Notes: generated by a model from the sequence alone, not told the origin. Positions 33,898-45,335 are shown, numbered from the stretch's first letter. The stretch is 64,000 bases of DNA from Chrysogorgia sp. JL179-B06 (GCA_035772405.1 JAYKKM010000001.1:62001-126000); one strand, 5' to 3'. Program-made: numbers and translations.

Positions 33898-34711
33898 CTA
33901 CTCAATGTTTTGAATATCACTCTCTGGTATCCATGAATTATGTTTACTGTCATAACCAAGCAACTTGACCAAAGCCATCTTTTTACCTCTCACCTTTCTC
34001 TTCACTATCTTCTCAACTTTATAAACGTCGTCTTTTTTGTCAACAGCTGATAGCTCTTCTTCGTAGAACTTACCAATGATAGGTTCCCCTTCATGGTCCT
34101 CTATCTCGTACACGTTAGGGTCACCGCGTATAACCTTTGACACTTTGAACAGTTCTTCGGTGAAGTTAGCTTCATACCCTTTGGTGAAAATGCTCTTATA
34201 CTTTGATATCCTGACAGTCTCGCCTACTTTGAGCTTTGGCAGTGGGTAGTCACCGAAATGGTGTCCAAACAATGTCGTCCACACTTCGTTTTTTTAGGTT
34301 TCATAAGAATAGTACTGTGTTTGGTGTTGTTGTAATTCTCAACGAGCTGGTCTAAAATGTCTATCCACTTATACGTTCCTTTACTATAAAAGTACTTCCA
34401 CATAGACGTCTTAAGTGTTCTATTAAACCGCTCCACGACTGCTGCCTTTTTATCAGAGTTTGTGCTAAAGTATTTCACATTGTGTTTCTCCAATAGATCT
34501 TTCACACCAACGTTATATAATTCCTTACCATCATCAAACTGAACAAACTTGGGATACTCGCCAAATCTAACCTTAGCCAGCTTCTCCAGTAAATCTGCCA
34601 CTGCCATAGTCATGTTTTTTGTGTCTTTCCTATATAGACAGGTATGGCAAATGCGTACCTACTTATCCGTTGTTCTGGTGCTTGTACTTACCCATATCGA
34701 CCAAATCCATT
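33898..34711 (-). pseudogene. Polinton/Maverick-type integrase with chromodomain, copy 1
   Basis: Pieces of one integrase in three frames. Near 34711-34670 DLVDMGKYKHQNNG holds the first catalytic Asp, then comes an internal deletion and RYAFAIPV. The frame 34224-34613 has QFDDGKELYNV (second Asp) and AAVVERFNRTLK (Glu). The frame 33898-34284 has VGETVRISKYKSIFTKGYE and a C-terminal chromodomain (LVKLLGYDSKHNSWIPESDI). The core and C-terminal frames are out of phase by one base near KPK, so the gene is dead. This arrangement is known from Polinton integrases. Lies between AT-hook and coiled-coil exons, same strand. The duplicate at 38969-39785 has the same break. Confidence 0.8.
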
Positions 34712-34764
34712 TTTACTTCATCCTAAAGGATCCATCTCTAGTCGAAAACCCAATACTAACTTAC

Positions 34765-34843
34765 CTCCTTGTTGTATCATTTGGGATATTGCCCGCATGA
34801 TGTCGGCACATTCATCCACCTTTTCTTTTATTTCTTTGGACAG
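34765..34843 (-). CDS. Candidate coiled-coil exon, LSKEIKEK copy 4
   Basis: LSKEIKEKVDECADIMRAI then SQMIQQG; sites as sister copies. Confidence 0.6.
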
Positions 34844-35131
34844 CTACAAATTAAACGTAAAGCTTTGATATTTATAATTAGATTACGCCTCCCGCCTGGT
34901 CTTTCAATAGCTGATGTCCTAAAGAAACGTAAAGCTCGCAACGGTTGCTTCACTTGACAATGGGGCAAGTGGCTTCAAGTGGCTTCACTTGACAATGGGC
35001 AAGTGGCTTCACTTGACAATGGGCCAAGTGTAGTTACTCTTGCAATTATATAAGTTACCATTTACATCTCATCCATATTTCACTTCTCTCTTGAGATATT
35101 TATAAACACTGATTTATAACACAATACTTAC

Positions 35132-35184
35132 ACAGCTAAATTTAGCCTGGAGCACATCGTATGTTGGCTCCTCTTCATCACTTC
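35132..35184 (-). CDS. Candidate acidic exon ending KFSC
   Basis: 53 nt between ATCTTGCAG and GTAAGT. SDEEEPTYDVLQAKFSC in the frame that agrees with LEKFSC of 14443-14574. Copy at 40203-40255. Confidence 0.5.
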
Positions 35185-35304
35185 CTGCAAGATTATGATA
35201 AAGAAATGTTCTATTAACAATTTAACAAGTGCCGCATCCAGAAATAGAATAATTTAATAAATGCGATATTCAAGACTGCTTCAATCGAAACGCTTATTAC
35301 TTAC

Positions 35305-35337
35305 TCTTTTCGGCTCTGAACTTGTCTCTTGCTGTAG
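35305..35337 (-). CDS. Micro-exon, LQQETSSEPKR or TARDKFRAEK
   Basis: 33 nt between ATCTTGTAG and GTAAGT; both frames open. Copy at 40567-40599. Confidence 0.45.
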
Positions 35338-35470
35338 CTACAAGATTATGTTAAAGAAATGTTCTATTAATAATTTAATAAATGCCACATCCAGAAATAG
35401 AATAATTTAATAAATGCCATATTCAAGACTGCTTCAATCCAAAGGCTTATTACTTACTCTTACTACTTAC

Positions 35471-35553
35471 TCTTTGATTTGAGCTGATCTCTCCTCCCGA
35501 TCGCCAATGCCACTGGTTTTCTTCTTCTTGTATGTCAGCGTTCCATTGCAAAA
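35471..35553 (-). pseudogene. First-exon type MSDR, truncated
   Basis: YKKKKTSGIGDREERSAQ before GTAAGT, but the 5' part with the ATG is deleted relative to 40935-41038. Confidence 0.5.
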
Positions 35554-35636
35554 TTTAGCGTCCTTCGCAATCTCGTACCCAGACCCAAGCATCCTCGGCC
35601 GCTTGGGACAAATTCAAATTTTGTGTATAAATGTAC

Positions 35637-35820
35637 CTTCTTTGACATGATGAGTCGCCGCTCTTCTGCGATCATCGAATGCTTTCATCCGACTTCGCTT
35701 TTGAATTAATGTTGTTTGTTCTGATCTCTCCTCCCGATCTGGCATGCCACTCGGTTTCCTCTTCTTGTAGAGCTGTGTCCCATGGTAGGTACTCCCACCT
35801 CGATTTCAATGCAATTGGAA
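35637..35820 (-). CDS. Candidate exon, GGSTYHGTQ relative
   Basis: Between ACACCTGCAG and GTACAT. Most of the 45061-45235 first exon, with its 5' end replaced by a different sequence and an acceptor, as if a first exon had been recruited as an internal exon. Copy at 41184-41364. The best frame is uncertain. Confidence 0.4.
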
Positions 35821-36280
35821 CTGCAGGTGTGACAACACGTGACGACTTTTCCGTTTTCGTACTACGTTTTTCAACAGACTGGAAACACACGCGCACGCAC
35901 GCACGCACACGCAAATACACATACCAATACACGTACCAATATACGTACCAATATACGTACAAATATACATCTTGTTTCAACGATGAGTCTTATTTTATTT
36001 TATTTTGCAGTTCTTCGATTTCTGCTGCAATATACAAAAAAACTCGTATACATACAAATATACATACAAATATACACATACAAATATACATACAAATACA
36101 CATACAAATACACATACAAATACATATAATAAATACTTCATATAAACTAAATACTAATACGTAATAAATATTTCCTTTTGCTACGTGTTTGACTTCGATG
36201 GTTCGTTGCCAGCTACACCGTAACAGTATACCATTATTGTTTAACATAATATATTACAAACTAAATGTGTGATACTTTAC

Positions 36281-36403
36281 CTACGATTATTGAGCCATCA
36301 TTTGTTTCGTCGATAAATCGTATTGGATTTTTGGTTTCTTCGATTTGTGCTTTCAGGATTCCTTCCAGGAATCTTATTTTATTTTGCAGTTATTCGATTT
36401 CTG
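36281..36403 (-). pseudogene. Coiled-coil exon AEIE type with stop
   Basis: EIE-TAA-LQNKIRFLEGILKAQIEE ... DGSIIVG. A TAA codon interrupts at the fourth residue. Same stop at 41815-41937. Truncated relatives end at 36024, 41576 and 44760. Confidence 0.5.
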
Positions 36404-36542
36404 CTGCAATATACAAAAAAACTCGTATACAAACAAATATACATACAAATATACATACAAATATACACACAAATACACACACACACATATACACATACAC
36501 GTACAAATATCTATATCCATATACAAATATATACAAATACAA

Positions 36543-36574
<32 letters not shown>

Positions 36575-36584
36575 GTACAAATAT

Positions 36585-36716
36585 AATCAATACAATACAA
36601 TACAACACAATACCATATACAATACCGTATAATACAATACAATACAATACAATACAACACAACATCATATAATACAACACAGCACAATACCATATAATAC
36701 AATACAATACAATTAG
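36585..36716. repeat. ATACA pentamer array
   Basis: Also 42127-42257 and, shorter, 3893-3930 and 31195-31245. Open frames inside are artefacts. Confidence 0.9.
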
Positions 36717-36836
36717 CATTTCACAACTAGCATTGTCCTACCGTACTATAGTGTAAACGTGGCCTAAAACGAGGTTAGTTTATAAGCATACAAAATTATA
36801 TAAAATCAGCATTTTTGTGGAGTCTCCCAAACTTTC

Positions 36837-36898
36837 CTCGCCCAATTGCATCTTCAAGAACTCGATTTTCTTTTTCCGGAAGTTGACAATCGGCATAT
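36837..36898 (-). pseudogene. KIEFLKRQ-type exon with lost donor
   Basis: MPIVNFRKKKIEFLKMQLGE is open, but the donor reads GAAAGT where other copies have GTAAGT. The same change is at 42378-42439. Confidence 0.5.
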
Positions 36899-37176
36899 TG
36901 AGCAAATATGCGTATGGTGTTGTTAATGGCCATGATCTGAAATATAGACCAAAGAAGAAATTTTTGAAAAGTTGTCAAAAGCTAGCACATTTATCATAGA
37001 ATTCGGTTTGGAGCTGAAAAAGTTTCATTATCTAGTCGTTTCTTCAGAATAAAGCAGTTTAGTAAGAGGTATCTGCTATACTTTGTTCGTCTCCATGGCA
37101 ACCATTTTGTTTATACCAATTTTACGCTTGTTTTGATGCTTTCTTGTAGTTGAAAAGTGGCGTATCCAGTAAATAC

Positions 37177-37315
37177 CTGTAGTCCGGTCCAGCGCTTGAA
37201 CTTGTTGATCAGGTATCGCTTCTACAATCATGGTTTTCTTTCGATAATTTAACGGGATCTGGTATATCACTTCGTCCAATCAACTGCATTGTAATATCGC
37301 GGTCGCTTCTGTCTT
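37177..37315 (-). CDS. Candidate exon, diverged EDRS/PDP type, copy 5
   Basis: As 4903-5041. Confidence 0.4.
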
Positions 37316-37461
37316 CTAAAGAATGAAAACAGTTTCAAATACTTCTCTTGCCATGTTTTAACCTACATTAAATAAGCTTTCTAACGATATGCAGGTTATT
37401 GGATAATTTTGTATTGTATGTGTGCAAGGCCCGATAAAGCGAAATAGCAAATTTCAAATAC

Positions 37462-37543
37462 TTCTCTTTCCATCTTCTGACCGGATCTGGAACAAAACCT
37501 CGACCGCTCCACTGCTCCGCCATCTCTCGCTCGCTTCTGTCCT
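37462..37543 (-). CDS. Candidate exon, EDRS/PDP type, copy 5
   Basis: EDRSEREMAEQWSGRGF then VPDPVRRWKE. Confidence 0.5.
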
Positions 37544-38177
37544 CTAGAGAATGAAAACAGTTTCAAATCAGTTGCAATTTTAATCCATGTTTTCCGAGGA
37601 GGATTGTGAAGATCATTGCACAGCTAAGAAATTATATTGTCACGAACAGTATTCAGTAAAGTGTAAAAAGGAACTCCTCAGTTTATACTTAAGTAAAAGA
37701 AAAGTATGACCTGAAAATACAATTGCGATAATGGTAAGAACATAATGATCGAAATAATGATAACAATTATATTGATGATAATGGTTGTTAATTGTACTTG
37801 GAGTTTCGGATAACAAAACAATAATGAACACGTATGTAATATCTGTTCTGCTTCATATAAATATACATATATACACACGTATACATATACACATACGTAC
37901 ATACGCACGCATACATATTGCATACATATATATAAACACATATATACACATATACATACACATATATACACGTACAAATATATTGTACTATTTATTTATA
38001 GTTTATATTGTACTATTTATTTATAGTTTATATTGTACTATTTATTTATAGTTTATTTTGTACTCTTTGCTGATAGTTTACCCAATAAAGTTGTTAAATA
38101 ATAGTCTTTGGGGTAAATTAGGTTTTGCACTTCATCCTAAGGATCCCTCTCTAGTCGAAAACCCAATACTAACTTAC

Positions 38178-38256
38178 CTCCTTGTTGTATCATTTGCGAC
38201 ATTGCCCGCATGATGTCGGCACATTCATCTACCTTTTCTTTTATTTCTTTGGACAG
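38178..38256 (-). CDS. Candidate coiled-coil exon, LSKEIKEK copy 5
   Basis: LSKEIKEKVDECADIMRAM then SQMIQQG. Confidence 0.6.
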
Positions 38257-38401
38257 CTACAAATTAAACGTAAAACTTTGATATTTATAATTAGATTACG
38301 CCTCCCGCCTGGTCTTTCAATAGCTGATGTCCTAAAGTATAATGTCCTAAAATAAATGCGATATTCAAGACTCAGCTTCAATCCAAAGGCTTATTACTTA
38401 C

Positions 38402-38452
38402 TTTTGGTTTATTCTTGGCGCCAGATGGGCGGCCACGGCTCCTCTTCACTCC
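38402..38452 (-). CDS. AT-hook micro-exon, intact
   Basis: 51 nt, phase 0, between ACCTTGCAG and GTAAGT: GVKRSRGRPSGAKNKPK. RGRPxGxKNKPK is a textbook AT-hook core, as in plant AHL and animal HMGA-type proteins. Differences from 33418-33469 in the GAK segment fall on third codon positions, supporting this frame. Confidence 0.7.
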
Positions 38453-38566
38453 CTGCAAGGTTATGTTAAAGAAATGTTCTATTAACAAGTTCCACATCCA
38501 GAAATAGCATAATTTAATAAATGCGATATTCAAGACTCAGCTTCAATCCAAAGGCTTATTACTTAC

Positions 38567-38618
38567 TTTTGGCTTGTTTTTTTGCCCCTGCCGGGCGGCC
38601 ACGGCTCCTCTTCACTTC
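38567..38618 (-). CDS. AT-hook micro-exon, one base too long
   Basis: Same as 33418-33469, including the extra A. Confidence 0.5.
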
Positions 38619-38730
38619 CTGCAAGATTATGTTAAAGAAATGTTTTATTAACAAGTGCCACATCCAGAAATAGAATAATTTAATAAATGCGATATTCAAG
38701 TCTGCTTCAATCCAAACGCTTATTACTTAC

Positions 38731-38777
38731 TTTTGGCTTGTTTTTCGATCCTGGCGGCCACGTCTCCTCTTCACTTC
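38731..38777 (-). pseudogene. AT-hook micro-exon, one base too short
   Basis: EVKRRRGR then frame lost, 47 nt. Confidence 0.5.
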
Positions 38778-38881
38778 CTGCAAGATTATGTTAAAGAAAT
38801 GTTTTATTAACAAGTGCCACATCCAGAAATAGAATAATTTAATAAATGCGATATTCAAGACTGCTTCAATCCAATGCTTAC

Positions 38882-38962
38882 TACTTTTTTTCTTATACAG
38901 TGTTCCATGGTAAGTACTTCTTCTTCTCGCATTTCGATGTCATCGAATCCTCCTTCAGCCAT
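38882..38962 (-). CDS. Short ORF after integrase stop, copy 2
   Basis: Same MAEGGFDDIEMREEE start as 33814-33891; an extra A extends the frame beyond KK. Confidence 0.35.
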
Positions 38963-38968
38963 TATATA

Positions 38969-39785
38969 CTACTCAATGTTTTGAATATCACTCTCTGGTA
39001 TCCATGAATTATGTTTACTGTCATAACCAAGCAACTTGACCAAAGCCATCTTTTTACCTCTCACCTTCTTTCTCTTCACTATCTTCTCAACTTTATAAAC
39101 GTCGTCTTTTTTGTCAACAGCTGATAGCTCTTCTTCGTAGAACTTACCAATGATAGGTTCCCCTTCATGGTCCTCTATCTCGTACACGTTAGGGTCACCG
39201 CGTACAACCTTTGACACTTTGAACAGTTCTTCGGTGAAGTTAGCTTCATACCCTTTGGTGAAAATGCTCTTGTACTTTGATATCCTGACAGTCTCGCCTA
39301 CTTTGAGCTTTGGCAGTGGGTAGTCACCGAAATGGTGTCCAAACAATGTCGTCCACACTTCGTTTCTTTAGGTTTCATAAGAATAGTACTGTGTTTGGTG
39401 TTGTTGTAATTCTCAACGAGCTGGTCTAAAATGTCTATCCACTTATACGTTCCTTTACTATAAAAGTACTTCCACATAGACGTCTTAAGTGTTCTATTAA
39501 ACCGCTCCACGACTGCTGCCTTTTTATCAGAGTTTGTGCTAAAGTATTTCACATTGTGTTTCTCCAATAGATCTTTCACACCAACGTTATATAATTCCTT
39601 ACCATCATCAAACTGAACAAACTTGGGATACTCGCCAAATCTAACCTTAGCCTTCTCCAGTAAATCTGCCACTGCCATAGTCATGTTTTTTGTGTCTTTC
39701 CTATATAGACAGGTATGGCAAATGCGTACCTACTTACCCGTTGTTCTTGTGCTTGTACTTACCCATATCGACCAAATCCATTTTT
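38969..39785 (-). pseudogene. Polinton/Maverick-type integrase with chromodomain, copy 2
   Basis: Near-identical duplicate of 33898-34711: same deletion near RYAFAIPV, same frame change after KPKETK, core frame 39298-39684 and chromodomain frame 38969-39358. One codon (Leu) shorter near LLEK and one Lys longer in the VKRKKVRGKK segment. It was duplicated as part of the 5-kb unit, not by transposition. Confidence 0.8.
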
Positions 39786-39835
39786 ACTTCATCCTAAAGG
39801 ATCCATCTCTAGTCGAAAACCCAATACTAACTTAC

Positions 39836-39913
39836 CCCTTGTTGTATCATTTGGGATATTGCCCGCATGATGGCGGCACATTCATCCACCTTTTCTTTTA
39901 TTTCTTTGGACAG
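39836..39913 (-). CDS. Candidate coiled-coil exon, LSKEIKEK copy 6
   Basis: LSKEIKEKVDECAAIMRAI then SQMIQQG; one base shorter at the donor side. Confidence 0.55.
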
Positions 39914-40202
39914 CTACAAATTAAACGTAAAGCTTTGATATTTATAATTAGATTACGCCTCCCGCCTGGTCTTTCAATAGCTGATGTCCTAAAGAAACGT
40001 AAAGCTCGCAACGGTTGCTTCACTTGACAATGGGGCAAGTGGCTTCAAGTGGCTTCACTTGACAATGGGGCAAGTGGCTTCACTTGACAATGGGCCAAGT
40101 GTAGTTACTCTTGCAATTATATAAGTTACCATTTACATCTCATCCATATTTCACTTCTCTCTTGAGATATTTATAAACACTGATTTATAACACAATACTT
40201 AC

Positions 40203-40255
40203 ACAGCTAAATTTAGCCTGGAGCACATCGTATGTTGGCTCCTCTTCATCACTTC
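40203..40255 (-). CDS. Candidate acidic exon ending KFSC, copy 2
   Basis: SDEEEPTYDVLQAKFSC; as 35132-35184. Confidence 0.5.
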
Positions 40256-40407
40256 CTGCAAGATTATGATAAAGAAATGTTCTATTAACAATTTAACAAG
40301 TGCCACATCCAGAAATAGAATAATTTAATAAATGCGACATCCAGAAATAGAATAATTTAATAAATGCGATATTCAAGACTGCTTCAATCCAAACGCATAT
40401 TACTTAC

Positions 40408-40454
40408 TTTTGGCTTGTTTTTCGATCCTGGCGGCCACGGCTCCTCTTCACTTC
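40408..40454 (-). pseudogene. AT-hook micro-exon, one base too short
   Basis: 47 nt; the acceptor context reads TTGGAG instead of TTGCAG. Confidence 0.45.
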
Positions 40455-40566
40455 CTCCAAGATTATGTTAAAGAAATGTTCTATCAACAAGTCCCACATC
40501 CAGAAATAGAATAATTTAATAAATGCGATATTCAAGACTGCTTCAATCCAAAGGCTTATTACTTAC

Positions 40567-40599
40567 TCTTTTCGGCTCTGAACTTGTCTCTTGCTGTAG
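40567..40599 (-). CDS. Micro-exon, LQQETSSEPKR or TARDKFRAEK, copy 2
   Basis: 33 nt, as 35305-35337. Confidence 0.45.
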
Positions 40600-40719
40600 C
40601 TACAAGATTATGTTAAAGAAATGTTCTATTAATAATTTAATAAATGCCACATCCAGAAATAGAATAATTTAATAAATGCGATATTCAGGACTACTTCAAT
40701 CCAAAGGCTTATTACTTAC

Positions 40720-40769
40720 TTTCCTCTTATTTTCGTCTTTGTTGTTATTGTTGTTGTCTCTTGCTGTAG
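40720..40769 (-). CDS. Micro-exon, TARDNNNNNNKDENKRK or LQQETTTITTK
   Basis: 50 nt between CTTGTAG and GTAAGT. It shares its 5' half with the previous micro-exon; the 3' half is an AAC-rich expansion. Confidence 0.4.
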
Positions 40770-40934
40770 CTACAAGATTATGTTAAAGAAATGTTCTATT
40801 AATAATTTAACAAGTGCCACATCCAGAAATAGAATAATTTAATAAATGCCACATCCAGAAATAGAATAATTTAATAAATGCCATATTCAAGACTGCTTCA
40901 ATCCAAAGGCTTATTACTTACTCTTACTACTTAC

Positions 40935-41038
40935 TCTTTGATTTGAGCTGATCTCTCCTCCCGATCGCCAATGCCACTGGTTTTCTTCTTCTTGTATGTC
41001 AGCGTTCCGTGGTAGGTACTCCCTGCTCGATCGCTCAT
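40935..41038 (-). CDS. Candidate first coding exon MSDRAGS
   Basis: ATG at 41038, MSDRAGSTYHGTLTYKKKK then TSGIGDREERSAQIK, donor GTAAGT at 40935. The inverted CCAAT upstream is kept, but the E2F-like site of 45294 is lost. Confidence 0.5.
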
Positions 41039-41183
41039 AATTGCAAAATTTAGCGTCCTTCGCAATCTCGTACCCAGACCCAAGCATCCCCGGCCGCTTG
41101 GGACAATCCATTTCTAAATCGATTCTGATTGGTTGAGTATTCAAATTCTTTCATTCAAATTCAAATTTTGTGTATAAATGTAC

Positions 41184-41364
41184 CTTCTTTGACATGATGA
41201 GTCGCCGCTCTTCTGCGATCATCGAATGCTTTCATCCGACTTCGCTTTTGAACTAATGTTGTTTGTTCTGATCTCTCCTCCCGATCTGGCATGCCACTCG
41301 TTTTCTTCTTGTAGAGCTGTGTCCCATGGTAGGTACTCCCACCTCGATTTCAATGCAATTGGAA
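41184..41364 (-). CDS. Candidate exon, GGSTYHGTQ relative, copy 2
   Basis: As 35637-35820. Confidence 0.4.
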
Positions 41365-41814
41365 CTGCAGGTGTGACAACACGTGACGACTTTTCCGTTT
41401 TCGTACTACGTTTTTCAACAGGCTGGAAACACAGGCGCACGCACGCACACGCAAATACACATACCAATACACGTACCAATATACGTACCAATATACGTAC
41501 CAATATACGTACAAATATACATCTTGTTTCAACGATGAGTCTTATTTTATTTTATTTTGCAGTTCTTCGATTTCTGCTGCAATATACAAAAAAACTCGTA
41601 TACATACAAATATACACATACAAATATACACACAAATACACATACAAATACACATACATATAATAAATACTTCATATAAACTAAATACTAATACGTAATA
41701 AATATTTCCTTTTGCTACGTGTTTGACTTCGATGGTTCGTTGCCAGCTACACCGTAACAGTATACCATTATTGTTTAACATAATATATTACAAACTAAAT
41801 GTGTGATACTTTAC

Positions 41815-41937
41815 CTACGATTATTGAGCCATCATTTGTTTCGTCGATAAATCGTATTGGATTTTTGATTTCTTCGATTTGTGCTTTCAGGATTCCTTCC
41901 AGGAATCTTATTTTATTTTGCAGTTACTCGATTTCTG
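41815..41937 (-). pseudogene. Coiled-coil exon AEIE type with stop, copy 2
   Basis: As 36281-36403; here EEIKNPIRF. Confidence 0.5.
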
Positions 41938-42077
41938 CTGCAATATACAAAAAAACTCGTATACAAACAAATATACATACAAATTACATACAAATATACA
42001 CACAAATACACACACACACACATATACACATACACGTACAAATATCTATATCCATATACAAATATATACAAATACAA

Positions 42078-42114
<37 letters not shown>

Positions 42115-42377
42115 CGTACAAATATAATCAATACAATACAATACAACACAATACCATATACAATACCGTATAATACAATACAATACAATACAATACAACA
42201 CAACACCATATAATACAACACAGCACAATACCATATAATACAATACAATACAATTAGCATTTCACAACTAGCATTGTCCTACCGTACTATAGTGTAAACG
42301 TGGCCTAAAACGAGGTTAGTTTATAAGCACACAAAATTATATAAAATCAGCATTTTTGTGGAGTCTCCCAAACTTTC

Positions 42378-42439
42378 CTCGCCCAATTGCATCTTCAAGA
42401 ACTCGATTTTCTTTTTCCGGAAGTTGACAATCGGCATAT
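42378..42439 (-). pseudogene. KIEFLKRQ-type exon with lost donor, copy 2
   Basis: As 36837-36898. Confidence 0.5.
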
Positions 42440-42717
42440 TGAGCAAATATGCGTATGGTGTTGTTAATGGCCATGATCTGAAATATAGACCAAAGAAGAA
42501 ATTTTTGAAAAGTTGTCAAAAGCTAGCACATTTATCATAGAATTCGGTTTGGAGCTGAAAAAGTTTCATTATCTAGTCGTTTCTTCAGAATAAAGCAGTT
42601 TAGTAAGAGGTATCTGCTATACTTTGTTCGTCTCCATGGCAACCATTTTGTTTATACCAATTTTACGCTTGTTTTGATGCTTTTTTGTAGTTGAAATGTG
42701 GCGTATCCAGTAAATAC

Positions 42718-42856
42718 CTGTAGTCCGGTCCAGCGCTTGAACTTGTTGATCAGGTATCGCTTCTACAATCATGGTTTTCTTTCGATAATTTAACGGGATC
42801 TGGTATATCACTTCGTCCAATCAACTGCATTGTAATATCGCGGTCGCTTCTGTCTT
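42718..42856 (-). CDS. Candidate exon, diverged EDRS/PDP type, copy 6
   Basis: As 4903-5041. Confidence 0.4.
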
Positions 42857-43002
42857 CTAAAGAATGAAAACAGTTTCAAATACTTCTCTTGCCATGTTTT
42901 AACCTACATTAAATAAGCTTTCTAACGATATGCAGGTTATTGGATAATTTTTTATTGTATGTGTGCAAGGCCCGATAAAGCGAAATAGCAAATTTCAAAT
43001 AC

Positions 43003-43084
43003 TTCTCTTTCCATCTTCTGACCGGATCTGGAACAAAACCTCGACCGCTCCACTGCTCCGCCATCTCTCGCTCGCTTCTGTCTT
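43003..43084 (-). CDS. Candidate exon, EDRS/PDP type, copy 6
   Basis: EDRSEREMAEQWSGRGF then VPDPVRRWKE; the only DNA change at the start is silent (GAA for GAG). Confidence 0.5.
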
Positions 43085-43655
43085 CTAGAGAATGAAAACA
43101 GTTTCAAATCAGTTGCAATTTTAATCCATATTTTCCGAGGAGGATTGTGAAGATCATTGCACAGCTAAGAAATTATATTGTCATGAACAGTATTCAGTAA
43201 AGTGTAAAAAGGAACTCCTCAGTTTATACTTAAGTAAAAGAAAAGTAATCTAATCATAGTTCTTGACAAGAGAGAATTCCTTTCATTACATACATATTGA
43301 TGGCATTAAAGTAAATCAATTAAGAGTACAACCACACTTTCTATTTCCCAGGCAATCATACAGTAGGTCACACAGGAATGCAGCTTTCAGGTGGAATATG
43401 TAGGGCATATTACCCATAATCGTTAATTGACGATTATGCTTATTTAAAACATAATACAATTTTTACTTCAGGTCTATTTTAATGTCATACCTGTATTATC
43501 TCTTAGCGAGGTCTCCCCTTCAGTATTTTTTCTTCTTCCAAATAATCCTTGAGATTTCTTCAAATTTTTATTAGTAAATGTTAGGTGTTCTTTCTCATCC
43601 GGTGTGTCTCTCACGTGTCGCTTCGTTTTGTGATTTTGTATGCTTAAAAACTCAC

Positions 43656-43997
43656 TGTAATTGTTGCAGTTCTTCTAACTGTCTTTCCATCTGACACATA
43701 TCTTGCAGTTTCTCTGAGTAACTGTTGGCTTGAGCTAACATTTCGTCTTTTTTTGCGATTTTCTCTTTGTTCATCATTGACCAAAGTAGCCTTCTCAAGT
43801 TCCATTTCTGACGAATCTAGTTCGTATCTTAGATCTCGAACTTGTTTTTCGTTGTTGGCAGCAAGACGAATACATTCATTCTCCAATTCTTTACGTTTGC
43901 ATTTATTCGACTGCTAGAAATCTTTTATCAAGTTTTCCCTTTCGTAAATATTGGTGTCAATTTTCATTTTTAACGTATAATTCTCCTGTCGAAGCTC
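43656..43997 (-). pseudogene. Coiled-coil exon with TAG, inverted copy
   Basis: Inverse of 25387-25730. Carries the same TAG after IKDF, plus a two-base deletion after NDEQ that shifts the frame. It has the same orientation as the surrounding array, so this arm may be the source locus. Confidence 0.55.
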
Positions 43998-44343
43998 CTG
44001 CAATGAAAATTAAAACGTCAGGGTCCAAATTCCGGGAAAGAGTAATAATATACATATATATATATGTATATATGTATATATGTATATATGTATATATGTA
44101 TATATGTATATATGTAATATATGTATATATGTAATATATGTATATATGTATGTTTATACCTAGCACTCGTTAAATCTCAGATGTGCTATGCTACTGAGGT
44201 GTGGTCGCCAGGAAACATTTTCCATGTTTCCATAGAGTTATAGAGATACGAGTGGTAGTTTGGGAGAACGAGAAATGGCAGTGGGAAGACGAGCCCACTG
44301 GGCGAGTGTGTTTCCACTCTATTTTCCTTTTTTTTTTACTTAC

Positions 44344-44370
44344 CGAACTGGATGATGGTGCAGGAACAGG
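44344..44370 (-). CDS. Micro-exon, PVPAPSSSS
   Basis: 27 nt, phase 0, between a strong acceptor TTTTTTGTTCCAG and GTAAGT. Proline/serine-rich linker. Confidence 0.45.
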
Positions 44371-45060
44371 CTGGAACAAAAAATCGAGAATTCTGTGGTA
44401 ATGAGACGTAACTACATCACGAAGGGAACTGAAATACAGAAATAAACCGATCATCACCATCGTCTTTTTCTTCTTGCTTATTCTTGGTCGTCAAGCAGAC
44501 TTAGACATTTCAATGCAATTGGAACCGCAGGTGTGACAACACGTGACGACTTTTCCGTTTTCGTACTACGTTTTTCAACAGGCTGGAAACACACGCGCAC
44601 GTACGCACATGCAAATACACATACCAATATACATACCAATATACGTACAAACATACATACAAATATACGTACCAATATACGTACCAATATACGTACAAAT
44701 ATACATCTTGTTTCAACGATGAGTCTTATTTTATTTTATTTTGCAGTTCTTCGATTTCTGCTGCAATATACAAAAAAACTCGTATACATACAAATATACA
44801 TACAAATATACACATACAAATATACATACAAATATACATACAAATACACATACAAATACATATAAATACATATAAAGTGAATGAAATTTTATGATATGAA
44901 CAGTTTGTCCCACTTGCCAGGATGAAATATCTTCAAGTGCACATGCAAAGCCATTGCTGACAAAATAGAACACTGCCAATTTCATTATTCCTGATAGGTG
45001 GGTATGAAACTACCATATGAACAAAAAAACATGGTCAAATTGTTTTGTGTATAAATGTAC

Positions 45061-45235
45061 CTTCTTTGACATGATGAGTCGCCGCTCTTCTTCGATCATC
45101 GAATGCTTTCATCCGACTTCGCTTTTGAGTGGATTTGGTTTGAGCTGATCTGTCCTCCCGATCGCCAATGCCACTCGTTTTCTTCTTCTTGTAGAGCTGT
45201 GTCCCATGGTAGGTACTCCCACCTCGATCGCTCAT
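45061..45235 (-). CDS. Candidate first coding exon MSDRGGS, intact
   Basis: ATG at 45235. MSDRGGSTYHGTQLYKKKK, TSGIGDREDRSAQTKSTQKR and RMKAFDDRRRAATHHVKE, then donor GTACAT. Basic, low-complexity N-terminus without a signal peptide. Related exons at 35471, 35637, 40935 and 41184 are truncated or rearranged, so this is the best-preserved start. The upstream E2F/CCAAT motifs fit a promoter. Function unknown; joining to the coiled-coil and AT-hook exons is inferred from strand and spacing. Confidence 0.55.
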
Positions 45236-45293
45236 AATTGCAAAATTTAGCGTCCTTCGCAATCTCGTACCCAGACCCAAGCATCCCCGGCGC

Positions 45294-45335
45294 GCGGGAA
45301 ATGGCTCAATCCATTTCTAAATCGATTCTGATTGG
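45294..45335 (-). promoter_or_regulatory. E2F-like site and inverted CCAAT box
   Basis: On the minus strand TTTCCCGC (45294-45301) and CCAAT (45331-45335) lie about 60-100 bp upstream of the MSDRGGS ATG. This pairing is usual for cell-cycle promoters in animals. Confidence 0.45.
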
